This document shows, one piece after another, positions 17,584 through 26,288 of a stretch of DNA of 64,000 nt (position 1 is the stretch's first letter; each line of letters opens with the position of its first letter). The stretch covers positions 434,001 through 498,000 of the forward strand of contig JBLNCN010000005.1 in the NCBI GenBank assembly GCA_050260675.1, given 5' to 3'. The position numbers were made by a program, and so were the translations under genes. The stretch is from JBBDIP01 sp050260675. GTDB lineage: Bacteria > Bacillota > Sulfobacillia > Fermentithermobacillales > Fermentithermobacillaceae. The notes beneath the pieces are model-generated. The model had not been told where the DNA came from. It saw only the letters and a list, made by a program, of their open reading frames with translations, and did no database searches.

Positions 17584-19012
17584 TGGAGTTCAAGAACTTC
17601 AATACCGTCTCGTTGAAGTCCTGCGGGACCTCCAGCATCGGCATATGGCCCGCGCCGGAGAATACGTGCGAGGTCGACCGGGGGAGGTTTTCGGTGAAGT
17701 ATCTGCAGGCTCTAGCCGGGATGATCCTGTCTTCGCTTCCCCATAGGACCAGGGATGGGCACTTTACCTGCCCCAGCAGCGATGCCGGGTCCTCGGGCGG
17801 TGGCCGCCACTTGAGCCGTCCAGAGAACAGGATGCGGGCCTCTCCGGCCGACTCGCGCAGGATGTCGAAAACATCCCTGCTCATGCGGGACGGATCGCCG
17901 AAGGTGATCTCGGCCACCACCCCCATGAAGTACCTGTTCAGCGGACCCGGAGACCGAAGCCCCACCAAGTAGCGGAAAACCCGGCTCCCGAAGAACCTCC
18001 TCGCCAACGCTTGGCCCGGGAACAAGGCGCGCACCCTGCCGGTTGCCGCCGTGTCCTCTACCTTGGAATAGGCGCCGGGAGGAGCGCCCGCGGGATCAGC
18101 CAGTATTACCGCTCTGACTCTTTGGGGGGCCGTCGCCGCGGTATACCAAGCAACGAAGCCGCCCATGGAGCTGCCGGCGAGGACTGCCTCCGGGATCCCC
18201 ATCTCATCAAGGAAGCGAAGGACCTCCCGGCAGTAATCGGCTGTCGCTATCTCCCTCTTGGGCATCGCCGATTTCCCGAACCCCGGCAGGTCGATAGCTA
18301 TTGCCCGGTAACCTGCCCGAGCAAGCGCCGGGAGGGTGAACTTCCACGTGGCCGATGAGCCGGCCAAACCGTGGATGAGCACGACTGGGAATCCGGAACC
18401 CTCTTCGACGTAGTGCACCCTGGGCCGCCTGGCGGACGGTCCTCCGGGAGAGCTCTCTCGCCAGTCGCGCCTGGTCATCTTCCAGTGGAGCAGTTTATTC
18501 CTGCGTCCGGCCCGTTTCATGCCCGCTTCAGTGAGCACGGCTGCTGAAGCAGGGTTGGACTCCTCGCAGTCCGCCGTCACTACCTGCACCATCGGATGCC
18601 CGAAAGCCCAGTCGATAAGGACCCTCGCCGCTTCCGACGCGTAGCCCTTGCCCCTCTCGGCAGGCACGACGGCGTACCCTATGTCCACTACGCCTCTCTC
18701 GTCCGGCGGCCCTTTGAAGCCGATGTCGCCGATGACGATGCGCTCTTTGGCGTCCGGAGATATGGGTTCCTTTACCATGAGCCAGACTCCCCAGAACGCA
18801 AGGTCAGGGCTATTGCGCAGCCTGTAGACGTAGTAGGGGAGGAACTCCCTGGTATCCTCCCCAGGCCACTCAGGATGAAAGGCAACCCCCAACAGCTCTT
18901 CAGCCTTTTGGCGGTCCAGCATTGCAGCTTCGGCGGCCTTGATCCCGCACGGGATCAGAGTCAGCCGCTTCGACCGGACGTTAGCCGTGAGTGCCGCCTC
19001 CTTCAAGCCCAC
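17564..19012 (-). CDS. GNAT acetyltransferase fused to an alpha/beta hydrolase
   Basis: Two complete domains lie in one 482-residue frame. Residues 11-180 are a RimJ/RimL-like GNAT domain with the acyl-CoA loop ERGKGYASEA (119-128). Residues 197-482 are an alpha/beta hydrolase with the oxyanion HG at 214-215, nucleophile Ser282 in GSSMGG, an acidic residue in WGSEDRIIP and a histidine in GAGHMP. No stop or frameshift separates them, and the linker is a short SPGGPSARRP. The start is GTG. It sits 2 bp after the amidohydrolase stop and overlaps the EamA gene. Whether the two activities act on one substrate is unknown. Confidence 0.85.
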   Translation of the reverse strand: MGLKEAALTANVRSKRLTLIPCGIKAAEAAMLDRQKAEELLGVAFHPEWPGEDTREFLPYYVYRLRNSPDLAFWGVWLMVKEPISPDAKERIVIGDIGFKGPPDERGVVDIGYAVVPAERGKGYASEAARVLIDWAFGHPMVQVVTADCEESNPASAAVLTEAGMKRAGRRNKLLHWKMTRRDWRESSPGGPSARRPRVHYVEEGSGFPVVLIHGLAGSSATWKFTLPALARAGYRAIAIDLPGFGKSAMPKREIATADYCREVLRFLDEMGIPEAVLAGSSMGGFVAWYTAATAPQRVRAVILADPAGAPPGAYSKVEDTAATGRVRALFPGQALARRFFGSRVFRYLVGLRSPGPLNRYFMGVVAEITFGDPSRMSRDVFDILRESAGEARILFSGRLKWRPPPEDPASLLGQVKCPSLVLWGSEDRIIPARACRYFTENLPRSTSHVFSGAGHMPMLEVPQDFNETVLKFLNSNALSSR

Positions 19013-19014
19013 CC

Positions 19015-20661
19015 TTACGCCCCGTCGGGCCGGAAGCCGCTGCCCTCCCGGATGTAGACGAACTTTCCTCCAAGCATCGTGCCGTCGACCTTGCAGGTAA
19101 GCAGGCTCTCGGGCGGCCCGTCAAGTATGTCGGAGTCGATGACGACAAGGTCGGCAAGCCTTCCCGGCTCCAAAAGGCCGCACTCCTTGTCCCTGTACGC
19201 CAGGTAGGAGCCGCCTTCGCAGAAACAGGATATGGCCTCGCGTGCTGAAAGAGCCTCGTCTTTCCCGAAGTCCAGCCCCTTGACGGTCTTGCGCCCGACC
19301 GAGCCGTAGAGCGCCACGAACGGGTCATAGGGCGCCGACGCCACGTCGGTGTTGATGGCAACGCGGATACCGCGGTTCAGATACGTGCGCAGAGGCTTGA
19401 ACGAAGACAAGCGGGATTCGTCTATGACAGTGGGATAGATGTCGCCCTCCACGTAAATGAAGCCAGGCTGGACCGACACCGGGATGTCGTGGGCCGCCAT
19501 CGCCCGAAGGGAGTACTCGGTCGGGTAGTACCCGTGGACGATGTGGTGACGCTGGTGCGGAAGAGGCTTCTTCGCGGAAATCGCATCGACCATGTGTGAG
19601 ACGGCCATGTCTTGCGCCAGGTCTCCACAGCAGTGGATGCCTACTCCCCATCCCCTCAGGTGGGCGTCACGGATGTACTTCCCGAGCCTATTCGTGTCCA
19701 GCCTCAACGGGACCGTCGCCCTCGTGAAATCCCTGTAGGGCTCGTGCATGAGCGCGGTCTTGCTCCCCAGGCCGCCGTCGATAGCCATCTTGAGGTTGCC
19801 GAAGCGGAACCACTCATCTCCGAGCCCGGGCTGGAGGCCCGCCTCCACGGCGAGAGGCATCTCCTGCTCCGAAGGTACGTAACCCATTCCGTGCCACCCC
19901 GGCATGGCGGTCACACGGAGGGGCAGTTCGTTCCTTGCGTGGAGCGACGTGTAGGCAAGCATGAGGTCAGGGCTCACGCCGGGATCCAGCACCGAGGTGA
20001 TGCCGTATCGTAGGTACTCGTTAAGCGCCAGCTTGACCATGGACTCCAGCGCTTCGGGCGATCGAGAACCGGTTTTTCCCTCCTGGGACGCGCGGCGTAC
20101 CAGCGAGCCGGCGGCCTCCCGCAGGATGCCGGTGGGTTCGCCAGACTCGTCCAGGTCTACCCGCCCTGCCGCCGGGACGAAGTCCTTCCCTATCCCGGCT
20201 TTCTTTTGCGCAAGGGAGTTTGCAGTTGTCACAGCAAAGAGCCGCACCAGCATGACCGGATTGTTGGGAGCGGCCTCGTCCAGGTCCTTGCGGTTGGGCA
20301 TTCGGTTCTCCTTGAACTGGCTCTCAATCCAACCCGCGCCGATGACCCACTCGCCGGGGCCGACTTCAGCCGCCTTCTTCGCCACAGCCTCTTTCAACTC
20401 GTCGATGCTGCCAAGTCCAAAGCAGTTCACGCCCGAAAGCAGCGTGGCTCCTGAAAGCACGTGGTTGTGGGAGTCGACCAGCCCCGGGATCACAGTGCGG
20501 CCTCCGAGGTCAATCATGAGGGCGTCGGGCCCCGCCAGAGCCTTTATCTTGGCGTTGCTCCCTACTCCGAGCACCTTGTCGCCGGCTACGAGGACTGCCT
20601 CGCAGTCCCCGCCTTTTCCCGGGAATACCTTGCCGTTGTACAGAGCGATGCGCTTCTTCAT
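19015..20661 (-). CDS. Metal-dependent amidohydrolase, YtcJ-like
   Basis: The 548-residue protein starts with the amidohydrolase pre-barrel strand (ALYNGKVF), then the metal-binding GLVDSHNHV (60-68), and ends with ARLADLVVIDSD-type family residues. YtcJ-like enzymes hydrolyse amide bonds of small molecules, and their natural substrates are mostly unknown. Translation is coupled: the ATG overlaps the stop of the upstream methyltransferase (ATGA) and has GGAGGA in front. The following fusion gene begins 2 bp after its stop. Confidence 0.88.
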   Translation of the reverse strand: MKKRIALYNGKVFPGKGGDCEAVLVAGDKVLGVGSNAKIKALAGPDALMIDLGGRTVIPGLVDSHNHVLSGATLLSGVNCFGLGSIDELKEAVAKKAAEVGPGEWVIGAGWIESQFKENRMPNRKDLDEAAPNNPVMLVRLFAVTTANSLAQKKAGIGKDFVPAAGRVDLDESGEPTGILREAAGSLVRRASQEGKTGSRSPEALESMVKLALNEYLRYGITSVLDPGVSPDLMLAYTSLHARNELPLRVTAMPGWHGMGYVPSEQEMPLAVEAGLQPGLGDEWFRFGNLKMAIDGGLGSKTALMHEPYRDFTRATVPLRLDTNRLGKYIRDAHLRGWGVGIHCCGDLAQDMAVSHMVDAISAKKPLPHQRHHIVHGYYPTEYSLRAMAAHDIPVSVQPGFIYVEGDIYPTVIDESRLSSFKPLRTYLNRGIRVAINTDVASAPYDPFVALYGSVGRKTVKGLDFGKDEALSAREAISCFCEGGSYLAYRDKECGLLEPGRLADLVVIDSDILDGPPESLLTCKVDGTMLGGKFVYIREGSGFRPDGA

Positions 20662-21452
20662 CTCGTGTCCTCCGTTCTGCTATGCGGCTTAACGCCCCAA
20701 AGCACCGTATACCGGGCGGTGCACCTTATGGGACCCCGCTCCAAGTCCTGCTCCATTCTGTCAAGCCCCCGCCTCCACGCGTCCTCGGCTATAAGGTGCA
20801 GCGAGGAGAAGACCTTCTCGCGGTAAGGCTGGATGTCAGTCAAATCGTACTCGAATTCCTCGAGGTCCTCGGTGATACCAGAGAACCCCGCTTCCTCCAT
20901 CATCGCTCTTAGAGTCCCCATACTGGGATAGCGCAGAAGCTCCTTTTCGAGTGTTTCCGGGAAGTAGTAGGTCAAGGGTTTCCTATGCCGAATCACCCAC
21001 TCCGAGTCGGTGACCGTGGAGACTTTGCCGCCGGGAAGCAGCACGCGGTAGGCTTCGCGGTAGTAGGCCGGGCATCCCCCGCTCTTGTGCACGTGATGGA
21101 TGACGTCGGTCGAGAATACCAGGTCGAAGCAGGCATCGGGAAACTCCAGGGTCTGGGCGCTGCCGACCCGGAAACTGAGGGCTAGACCAGCGCCTGCGCC
21201 CTGAGCCAAAGCCTCCGCCGCCTCTGCTTGGACCCTAGCCTTTGCCAGCATTTCCCCGGATGGGTCGATGCCGAACCCCTTGCAGCCCGTCGCCCTCGCC
21301 AGCGCGACCAGGTAGTTGCCCGTGCCGCATCCCACGTCAAGGACGGATCTGTCCTTTGTGACTGGCCCGTTCTCCACCAGGTTGCGGAAGACGCCGGGAT
21401 GGATCTGCCGGAGCCGCGCGTACTCGCCGGCCATCTTGTTGTAGTCGATCAT
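20658..21452 (-). CDS. Class I SAM-dependent methyltransferase
   Basis: Motif I LDVGCGTGNY (38-47), the acidic end of strand 2 (GIDPSGEML) and the post-motif DLVFSTDVIHHV are typical of UbiE-like small-molecule methyltransferases. The ATG at 21452 is chosen because GGGGAGGTG lies about 7 nt upstream. A longer frame to 21509 has no such site. It is the first gene of an apparent seven-gene coupled run that continues to 13962. The substrate is unknown. Confidence 0.88.
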   Translation of the reverse strand: MIDYNKMAGEYARLRQIHPGVFRNLVENGPVTKDRSVLDVGCGTGNYLVALARATGCKGFGIDPSGEMLAKARVQAEAAEALAQGAGAGLALSFRVGSAQTLEFPDACFDLVFSTDVIHHVHKSGGCPAYYREAYRVLLPGGKVSTVTDSEWVIRHRKPLTYYFPETLEKELLRYPSMGTLRAMMEEAGFSGITEDLEEFEYDLTDIQPYREKVFSSLHLIAEDAWRRGLDRMEQDLERGPIRCTARYTVLWGVKPHSRTEDTR

Positions 21453-21588
21453 GAATGCACCTCCCCGGTCCGCATGGTTTTCGGTACCGGGGAGGCCGAA
21501 TCCTTGCATGATTCCAGGCTATCGAGACGCTTTGTTGAGCGGGCCCGCGACTACGGCACAACGTCTCAAATCGACGTCGTTCTCAGCG

Positions 21589-23127
21589 TCACGGCACAAC
21601 GTTCAGCATCGATGTCGCGATCAGCGTCTGAACACCCAGCGCCAGGACAATAAGCAGGCAATAGGGCAAGCACTTCTTCAGGAGCTGGTCCTCCCTGCCT
21701 GTAAGACCTGAGGTGGAAGAACCCAGCAGCACCTTTGACGGCGCTATCGAGGACCCCAGTGACGCCCCCACGGTCTGGGAGCCAGCGATGAGAGTCGAGC
21801 TGATCCCCAGCGCCTTGGCGGTCTCCATCTGGAACCCGCCGAACAGGACATTGGCGTTGGTGTTGCTGCCGGTCATGAAGCATCCCAGGACACCGATGAA
21901 GGGAGAAACCACTGGGAACAGGGCCCCCGCCACGCGGCCGACTCCGCCCGCCATTTCGCTGGTCATTCCCGTGTCGTTCATCACCAGCGCCATCATGACC
22001 ATGGTCAGGACCCCCAGCGTGGTCTGCCAGGACTGCTTCACGGTGGCCTTCCACACCTTGCCCATGCTCTCTCGCTTGATGAGCCCCTTGTTCATATACA
22101 CCGCAAGCCCCACCAAGCACGCCATGGTAATTATGGGCGCGGGGTGAGAGAAGAGGCCGATAGCAGCATAAGCCTTCTCAGCAGCTACAGCGTAGCCCTG
22201 GGTGGTCACCGTCGCCGGGTAGTTGAATCCGAACTTGTAGGGTTTGAAGAACGCCTTCACCGGCGGGATCTGAGATATCAAGGTCAGGCACAGGAGCGCG
22301 TAGTAGGGGACCATCGCCAGGTGCAACGATATCTCCTTGCTGCCCGCCTGCCTCGCCGGCTTTTTGTCCCTCGGCGAGATCAGCGCGACAATTCCCACGC
22401 CCGCAAGCGAGCCCAAAAGCGAGGCGACCTGGCCTGAACCTGCCCTGGCCACCATCCACTGGACCCCGCTCATTACGGCCCCCACCAGGATGATCTTCAC
22501 GAAGCCTTTGCGAACCCCGGCCCATCCCTCGATGATGTGGGCCACGGCAAGACCCGTGAGGATGGTCGGTACGGCAAACGTCAGTCCGACCCAGTTGCCG
22601 AGTGTTTCCGGAGCAATCTTCGTTGAGAGAGTGAGCGTGTAGAACGAGGACCCCATCGAGCCAAAGGTGATGGACCAGGCATGTCCAACCAGCGTAGAGG
22701 CCGCGGCCACAATCGGGTCAAATCCCGCAGCGATCATGAGTGGAGCGCACACCGCTACCGGCACTCCGTACCCGGCCACAGCCTGGATGACTCCTGTAAG
22801 GCACCACGCGACCAGGAGGCCGAGCATAAGCCTGTCGCTGGACAGGGACGCCATCGACTTTGAAATGACCGGGATGGCCCCGGTCTCGCTGACCATCTGG
22901 TACATATATGCCGACGTCCATATGATGAGGACAACAAAGAGAGTGAGGCTGGCGCCCTTTGCCGACGCCGTTGCCAAGAGGCTCGGGAATCCCCCGAAGA
23001 AAGCCCAGCCGACAGCAAGAGCGACGAGCCACGCCACCACGCCGGCCTTCTTGGCCTTCCATTTCAGTCCGAGCATAGTGAAAAGCAGGATTATGAGCGG
23101 AGATGAAGCCAAGAGCCACCGGATCAT
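21589..23127 (-). CDS. L-lactate permease (LctP) family transporter
   Basis: The roughly 512-residue protein has twelve or more membrane spans and LctP family segments such as GYGVPVAVCAPLMIAAGFDP and FMTGSNTNANVLFGG. LctP proteins import lactate or glycolate with protons, and some Bacillota members carry other 2-hydroxyacids. The start ATG at 23127 has GGGAGGGG about 9 nt upstream and is preferred over a frame extended to 23145. The gene is separated by 136 bp from the downstream methyltransferase and follows a lipoprotein dipeptidase gene. Confidence 0.88.
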   Translation of the reverse strand: MIRWLLASSPLIILLFTMLGLKWKAKKAGVVAWLVALAVGWAFFGGFPSLLATASAKGASLTLFVVLIIWTSAYMYQMVSETGAIPVISKSMASLSSDRLMLGLLVAWCLTGVIQAVAGYGVPVAVCAPLMIAAGFDPIVAAASTLVGHAWSITFGSMGSSFYTLTLSTKIAPETLGNWVGLTFAVPTILTGLAVAHIIEGWAGVRKGFVKIILVGAVMSGVQWMVARAGSGQVASLLGSLAGVGIVALISPRDKKPARQAGSKEISLHLAMVPYYALLCLTLISQIPPVKAFFKPYKFGFNYPATVTTQGYAVAAEKAYAAIGLFSHPAPIITMACLVGLAVYMNKGLIKRESMGKVWKATVKQSWQTTLGVLTMVMMALVMNDTGMTSEMAGGVGRVAGALFPVVSPFIGVLGCFMTGSNTNANVLFGGFQMETAKALGISSTLIAGSQTVGASLGSSIAPSKVLLGSSTSGLTGREDQLLKKCLPYCLLIVLALGVQTLIATSMLNVVP

Positions 23128-23218
23128 GTGAACTGCCCCTCCCAATAGCGTCTACTCGGGCTCCGCGCTATGTCTTTGGCGCGCGGCGCCTGACCTGCCC
23201 GGCTAACCCGGGCGGCCA

Positions 23219-24115
23219 CTACTCGAACTCTTCAAACGAAACGTCCAGGAGCGGGTACTGGGCCCCGTCCTCATCCACGAAATGCCACCACTCGGCCCGG
23301 TAACGGACAAACCCGTGCTTCACCATGACCTCGGCGAGGAAATCCCTGTTCCGGGCCTGCTCCAAAGTGCACCCGTCGTAATCGATAGCTGCCTTCTCCG
23401 AAAAGTCGTCAAACCCCGTGGGCATGGGCATCTCGTTGCCGTCCTGGTCCACAAGCGTTACATCCACTGCAGCTCCCCGATTGTGAATGGAGCCCTTCGC
23501 AGGGTCCGCAACAAAGGCCGGGTCCCCGACGACTTCCCACAGGGTCTTCTGAGCCGAAAGAGGCCTGTACGCATCCCAAATCTTGATGCGGTACCCGTGC
23601 CCCGCGAATTCCTTCTGGGCCTCCAGCAGCTTTTCCGCAGTCGCCCGCTGGAGCAGGCATTTCGCCTTTGAGTATATCGCTTGCCCTGTGAAGTTGTCAG
23701 CCGTGGCGTAACGAAGATCGATGACAAAGGTGTCATCCAGGGCGGTCACGTCGACTAGGCCTTCTATTTCCTTCAGAGGCACAGGGGGATCTGCCGTCGT
23801 CGAGGGATCGGCCACGATTGGAGGTTTGTCGGCTGTCGGCGGGTCGGCAACTACCGGAGGCTTGTCAGCTTTCGGCGGATTGGCCGTAGGCTGTAAGCGG
23901 CGGGCGGCAAGTCGCGAGCACCCGGTGGCCAAGACCGCGAGCAGAACCCCAACAGCCAAAATTGCGGCCGTGAAAAGCGCTCCGTGGGCACACCACCGGC
24001 ACCTCCCCGGGTGCCGTCCCATACGCCTCCCGGCACCCCAGCCTGCGCGCCGCCCTATGCGCGGTCCTATGCATCGCCCTATGCTTCTCCCCGCGCTCCC
24101 CCGCCGTTCCATCAC
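23219..24115 (-). CDS. VanX-like D-alanyl-D-alanine dipeptidase, predicted lipoprotein
   Basis: The zinc site of the VanX family is complete: SIHNRGAAVD (His211, Asp218) and EWWH (Glu275, His278), with the family arginine in DAYRP. VanX enzymes hydrolyse D-Ala-D-Ala in wall turnover or vancomycin resistance. No vanA/vanH gene lies here, so nutritional or recycling use is more likely. A lipobox VLATGC (Cys66) follows a hydrophobic helix. It is preceded by about 45 residues very rich in Arg and Gly, and a Pro-rich spacer with repeated DKPP and VADP follows. The GTG/ATG start overlaps the aminotransferase stop. Confidence 0.88.
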   Translation of the reverse strand: MMERRGSAGRSIGRCIGPRIGRRAGWGAGRRMGRHPGRCRWCAHGALFTAAILAVGVLLAVLATGCSRLAARRLQPTANPPKADKPPVVADPPTADKPPIVADPSTTADPPVPLKEIEGLVDVTALDDTFVIDLRYATADNFTGQAIYSKAKCLLQRATAEKLLEAQKEFAGHGYRIKIWDAYRPLSAQKTLWEVVGDPAFVADPAKGSIHNRGAAVDVTLVDQDGNEMPMPTGFDDFSEKAAIDYDGCTLEQARNRDFLAEVMVKHGFVRYRAEWWHFVDEDGAQYPLLDVSFEEFE

Positions 24116-25287
24116 CGGAGCGCCCTAAGTCTCTCAGCCACTGCGCGCAGCGTCTCGTCTGACTTGGAATAACAGAAACGGGCCTGCTTGGTGATGGAAT
24201 CCTTGCCGTGATAGAAGGAGTAGCCCGGCACCGTGGCGATCCCGGTCCGCTTCACAAGCTCGGTGCTGAACCCCAGGTCGTCGGACACACCCAATCGTTT
24301 CATCGCGGCTCCTGTCTGGGAGATAATGTAATAGGCCCCCCGGGGCATCAGAGGATCGAAGCCGGTCTGCCGCAGTACCCCGAACAGGAAGTCCCTGGAC
24401 TTCTGATAGCGGGAAGCCAGCTGGGTGTAGTACTCGTCCGGCAGGGAGAGCCCCGCGACAACTCCGTGCTGGAACGGTGTCGGCGCGCCCACCGTGAGGA
24501 AGTCGTGGACCTTCCGTATCCGCGACGTCGTCTCCGCGGAAGCGATCGCCCACCCGACCCGCCAACCGGTTACCGAATAGGTCTTGGACGCGGAACTTAT
24601 GGTTATGGTACGCTCCGCCATCCCGTCCAGCGACGCCATGGAGACGTGCTCCGCTCCATCGTAGAGGATGTGCTCGTAGACCTCATCTGTGACCGCGAAA
24701 CAATCCCATTCCTGGCACAGCTGGGCTATCTCGGAAAGCTCATCCCTGGTATAGACTTTGCCGGTAGGGTTATGCGGGGTGTTCACGATTACGGCCTTGG
24801 TCCGGGGCCCGAACGCCGCGCGGAGCTCGTCGGAATTGTACAGCCAGTCGGGCGGATACAGGGTCACGTACCTCGGCGTTGCTCCGGAGAGGATGGAATC
24901 CGGGCCGTAGTTCTCGTAGAAGGGCTCAAAGATGACTACTTCGTCACCGGGGTTCACTATTGCCTTCAATGTGGCCATCATCGCTTCTGTCGCGCCGCAG
25001 GTCACGGTCACCTCGGTCGCCGGGTCACAGGTCACTCCGTTGTAGGCTCTCACCTTGTCCGCGATGGCTTCCCTGAGTTCCGTTTCCCCGAAAGTGACGG
25101 GATACTGGTTCAGAGCCCCTCCCCTGTCCCGCAAAGCCCTCGCAGCCGCTTCCACGACTTCGTCGGGCGGCGGGAAGTCCGGGAAGCCCTGAGCGAGGTT
25201 CAGCCCTCCGCAGGCGTCGCAGATCCTGGTCATCTCCCGGATGACCGACTCCGTGAACTTCTCGGTTAAAGATGAGAACGTCTTCAA
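24112..25287 (-). CDS. Class I/II aminotransferase (aspartate aminotransferase fold)
   Basis: This 391-residue fold-type I PLP enzyme has NPTGK (173-177), Asp201 in TDEVY, and the Schiff-base lysine in SSASKTYSVTG (Lys235). It is close in length and motifs to MetC/PatB-excluded class I aminotransferases that use aspartate, aromatic amino acids or kynurenine with 2-oxoglutarate. The start is TTG, 10 nt behind AGGAGGTAG. The VanX-like gene is coupled by overlap at its 3' end. The neighbours (exporter, creatininase) suggest a peptide or amino-acid salvage cluster. Confidence 0.9.
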   Translation of the reverse strand: MKTFSSLTEKFTESVIREMTRICDACGGLNLAQGFPDFPPPDEVVEAAARALRDRGGALNQYPVTFGETELREAIADKVRAYNGVTCDPATEVTVTCGATEAMMATLKAIVNPGDEVVIFEPFYENYGPDSILSGATPRYVTLYPPDWLYNSDELRAAFGPRTKAVIVNTPHNPTGKVYTRDELSEIAQLCQEWDCFAVTDEVYEHILYDGAEHVSMASLDGMAERTITISSASKTYSVTGWRVGWAIASAETTSRIRKVHDFLTVGAPTPFQHGVVAGLSLPDEYYTQLASRYQKSRDFLFGVLRQTGFDPLMPRGAYYIISQTGAAMKRLGVSDDLGFSTELVKRTGIATVPGYSFYHGKDSITKQARFCYSKSDETLRAVAERLRALR

Positions 25288-25375
25288 CAGCAGCTACCTC
25301 CTACTTGACCGCCGGCGCCGGCAGAGTCCGAGCGCCTGTTTCAATGTCGCACCTCAGCGTGCAGCAGTACACCCG

Positions 25376-26236
25376 CTACCCCAGGGATAGCGCGACAAGG
25401 CCGACAACCATGGCCGCAGTGCCCGCCAGCTTCCTCGGCAGACTGCCTTCGGCGAAGGCCCTTGCGCCAACCGCGGCGCCGATGAGAATGCTTATCTCCC
25501 TGGCAGGCGCCACGTAGCTCACCGGAGTGAACACCATGGCCGTGAGGACAAGGATGTACGCAAAGGGACTAAGGAACCCTACCCCCACCGCGTGCCACTT
25601 GTGATCCCTCCACTCCTCTTTGACCCTGGGCCAGGCGCGCAGAGCAAAAGGGGTCAGCATGAGGAACCTGCCGGTGTTAGTCGCCCAATCGAGCAGCAGC
25701 GGAGGCGTCTCCAGCGCGCTCACCGATATCTTGTCGAGGATCGTGTACGTCGCGACTGTCGCCCCGCACATAAGGGCGGCTATGACAGCCTTCTTTGCCT
25801 CCGGCGTCGCGAACTTCCTGGGATCCCCGGTTACGGTGGCGATCCCCACTGCCATCAGCACTATTCCCGCAGCACCGAGAAGCGACGGCCTCTCGCCCAG
25901 GAACGTCACTCCTACCAAAGCCGAGATGAGAGGGCCTGTCCCTCTCGCGATCGGATAGACGACCGACATGTCGCCCAGCCGGTATCCCCACTCCAAGAGA
26001 GTGAAGTACGCGCAGTGGACCGCGGCGCTCGCCAGCATCATTGCGACATTGGCAATCCCTATGGCAGGCCTCTGCTTAAGGACTACCCCCATGGCCACCG
26101 GGAAGTACAAGGTTGACGCCATCCCAGCGAAGATCCATATGAAAGGGAGCCCCCCGCCTGCCTTCTTGGTGAGGTAGTTCCATCCCGAATGGGCGAATGC
26201 TGCGACGAGTACGAGCCCTAACGCGAGCTGGGTCAA
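25376..26236 (-). CDS. EamA/DMT family transporter
   Basis: This 286-residue membrane protein has ten hydrophobic segments in two similar halves, including GDMSVVYPIARGTGPL, a common EamA motif. It is a second, divergent DMT transporter in the window and lies between the aminotransferase and creatininase genes, so it may export a product of that cluster. The start is TTG, with AGAGGGGG about 10 nt upstream. The substrate is unknown. Confidence 0.85.
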   Translation of the reverse strand: MTQLALGLVLVAAFAHSGWNYLTKKAGGGLPFIWIFAGMASTLYFPVAMGVVLKQRPAIGIANVAMMLASAAVHCAYFTLLEWGYRLGDMSVVYPIARGTGPLISALVGVTFLGERPSLLGAAGIVLMAVGIATVTGDPRKFATPEAKKAVIAALMCGATVATYTILDKISVSALETPPLLLDWATNTGRFLMLTPFALRAWPRVKEEWRDHKWHAVGVGFLSPFAYILVLTAMVFTPVSYVAPAREISILIGAAVGARAFAEGSLPRKLAGTAAMVVGLVALSLG

Positions 26237-26288
26237 GCCGACGGCCCCCTCTGAACCTGCTGCCTATCCGCGCCCATGTTTCGCCGAC

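Noticed and set aside
24208..25269. A 353-residue + strand frame opposite the aminotransferase
   Set aside because: Shadow of the aminotransferase codon pattern. The product is rich in Arg/Gly/His with no domain.
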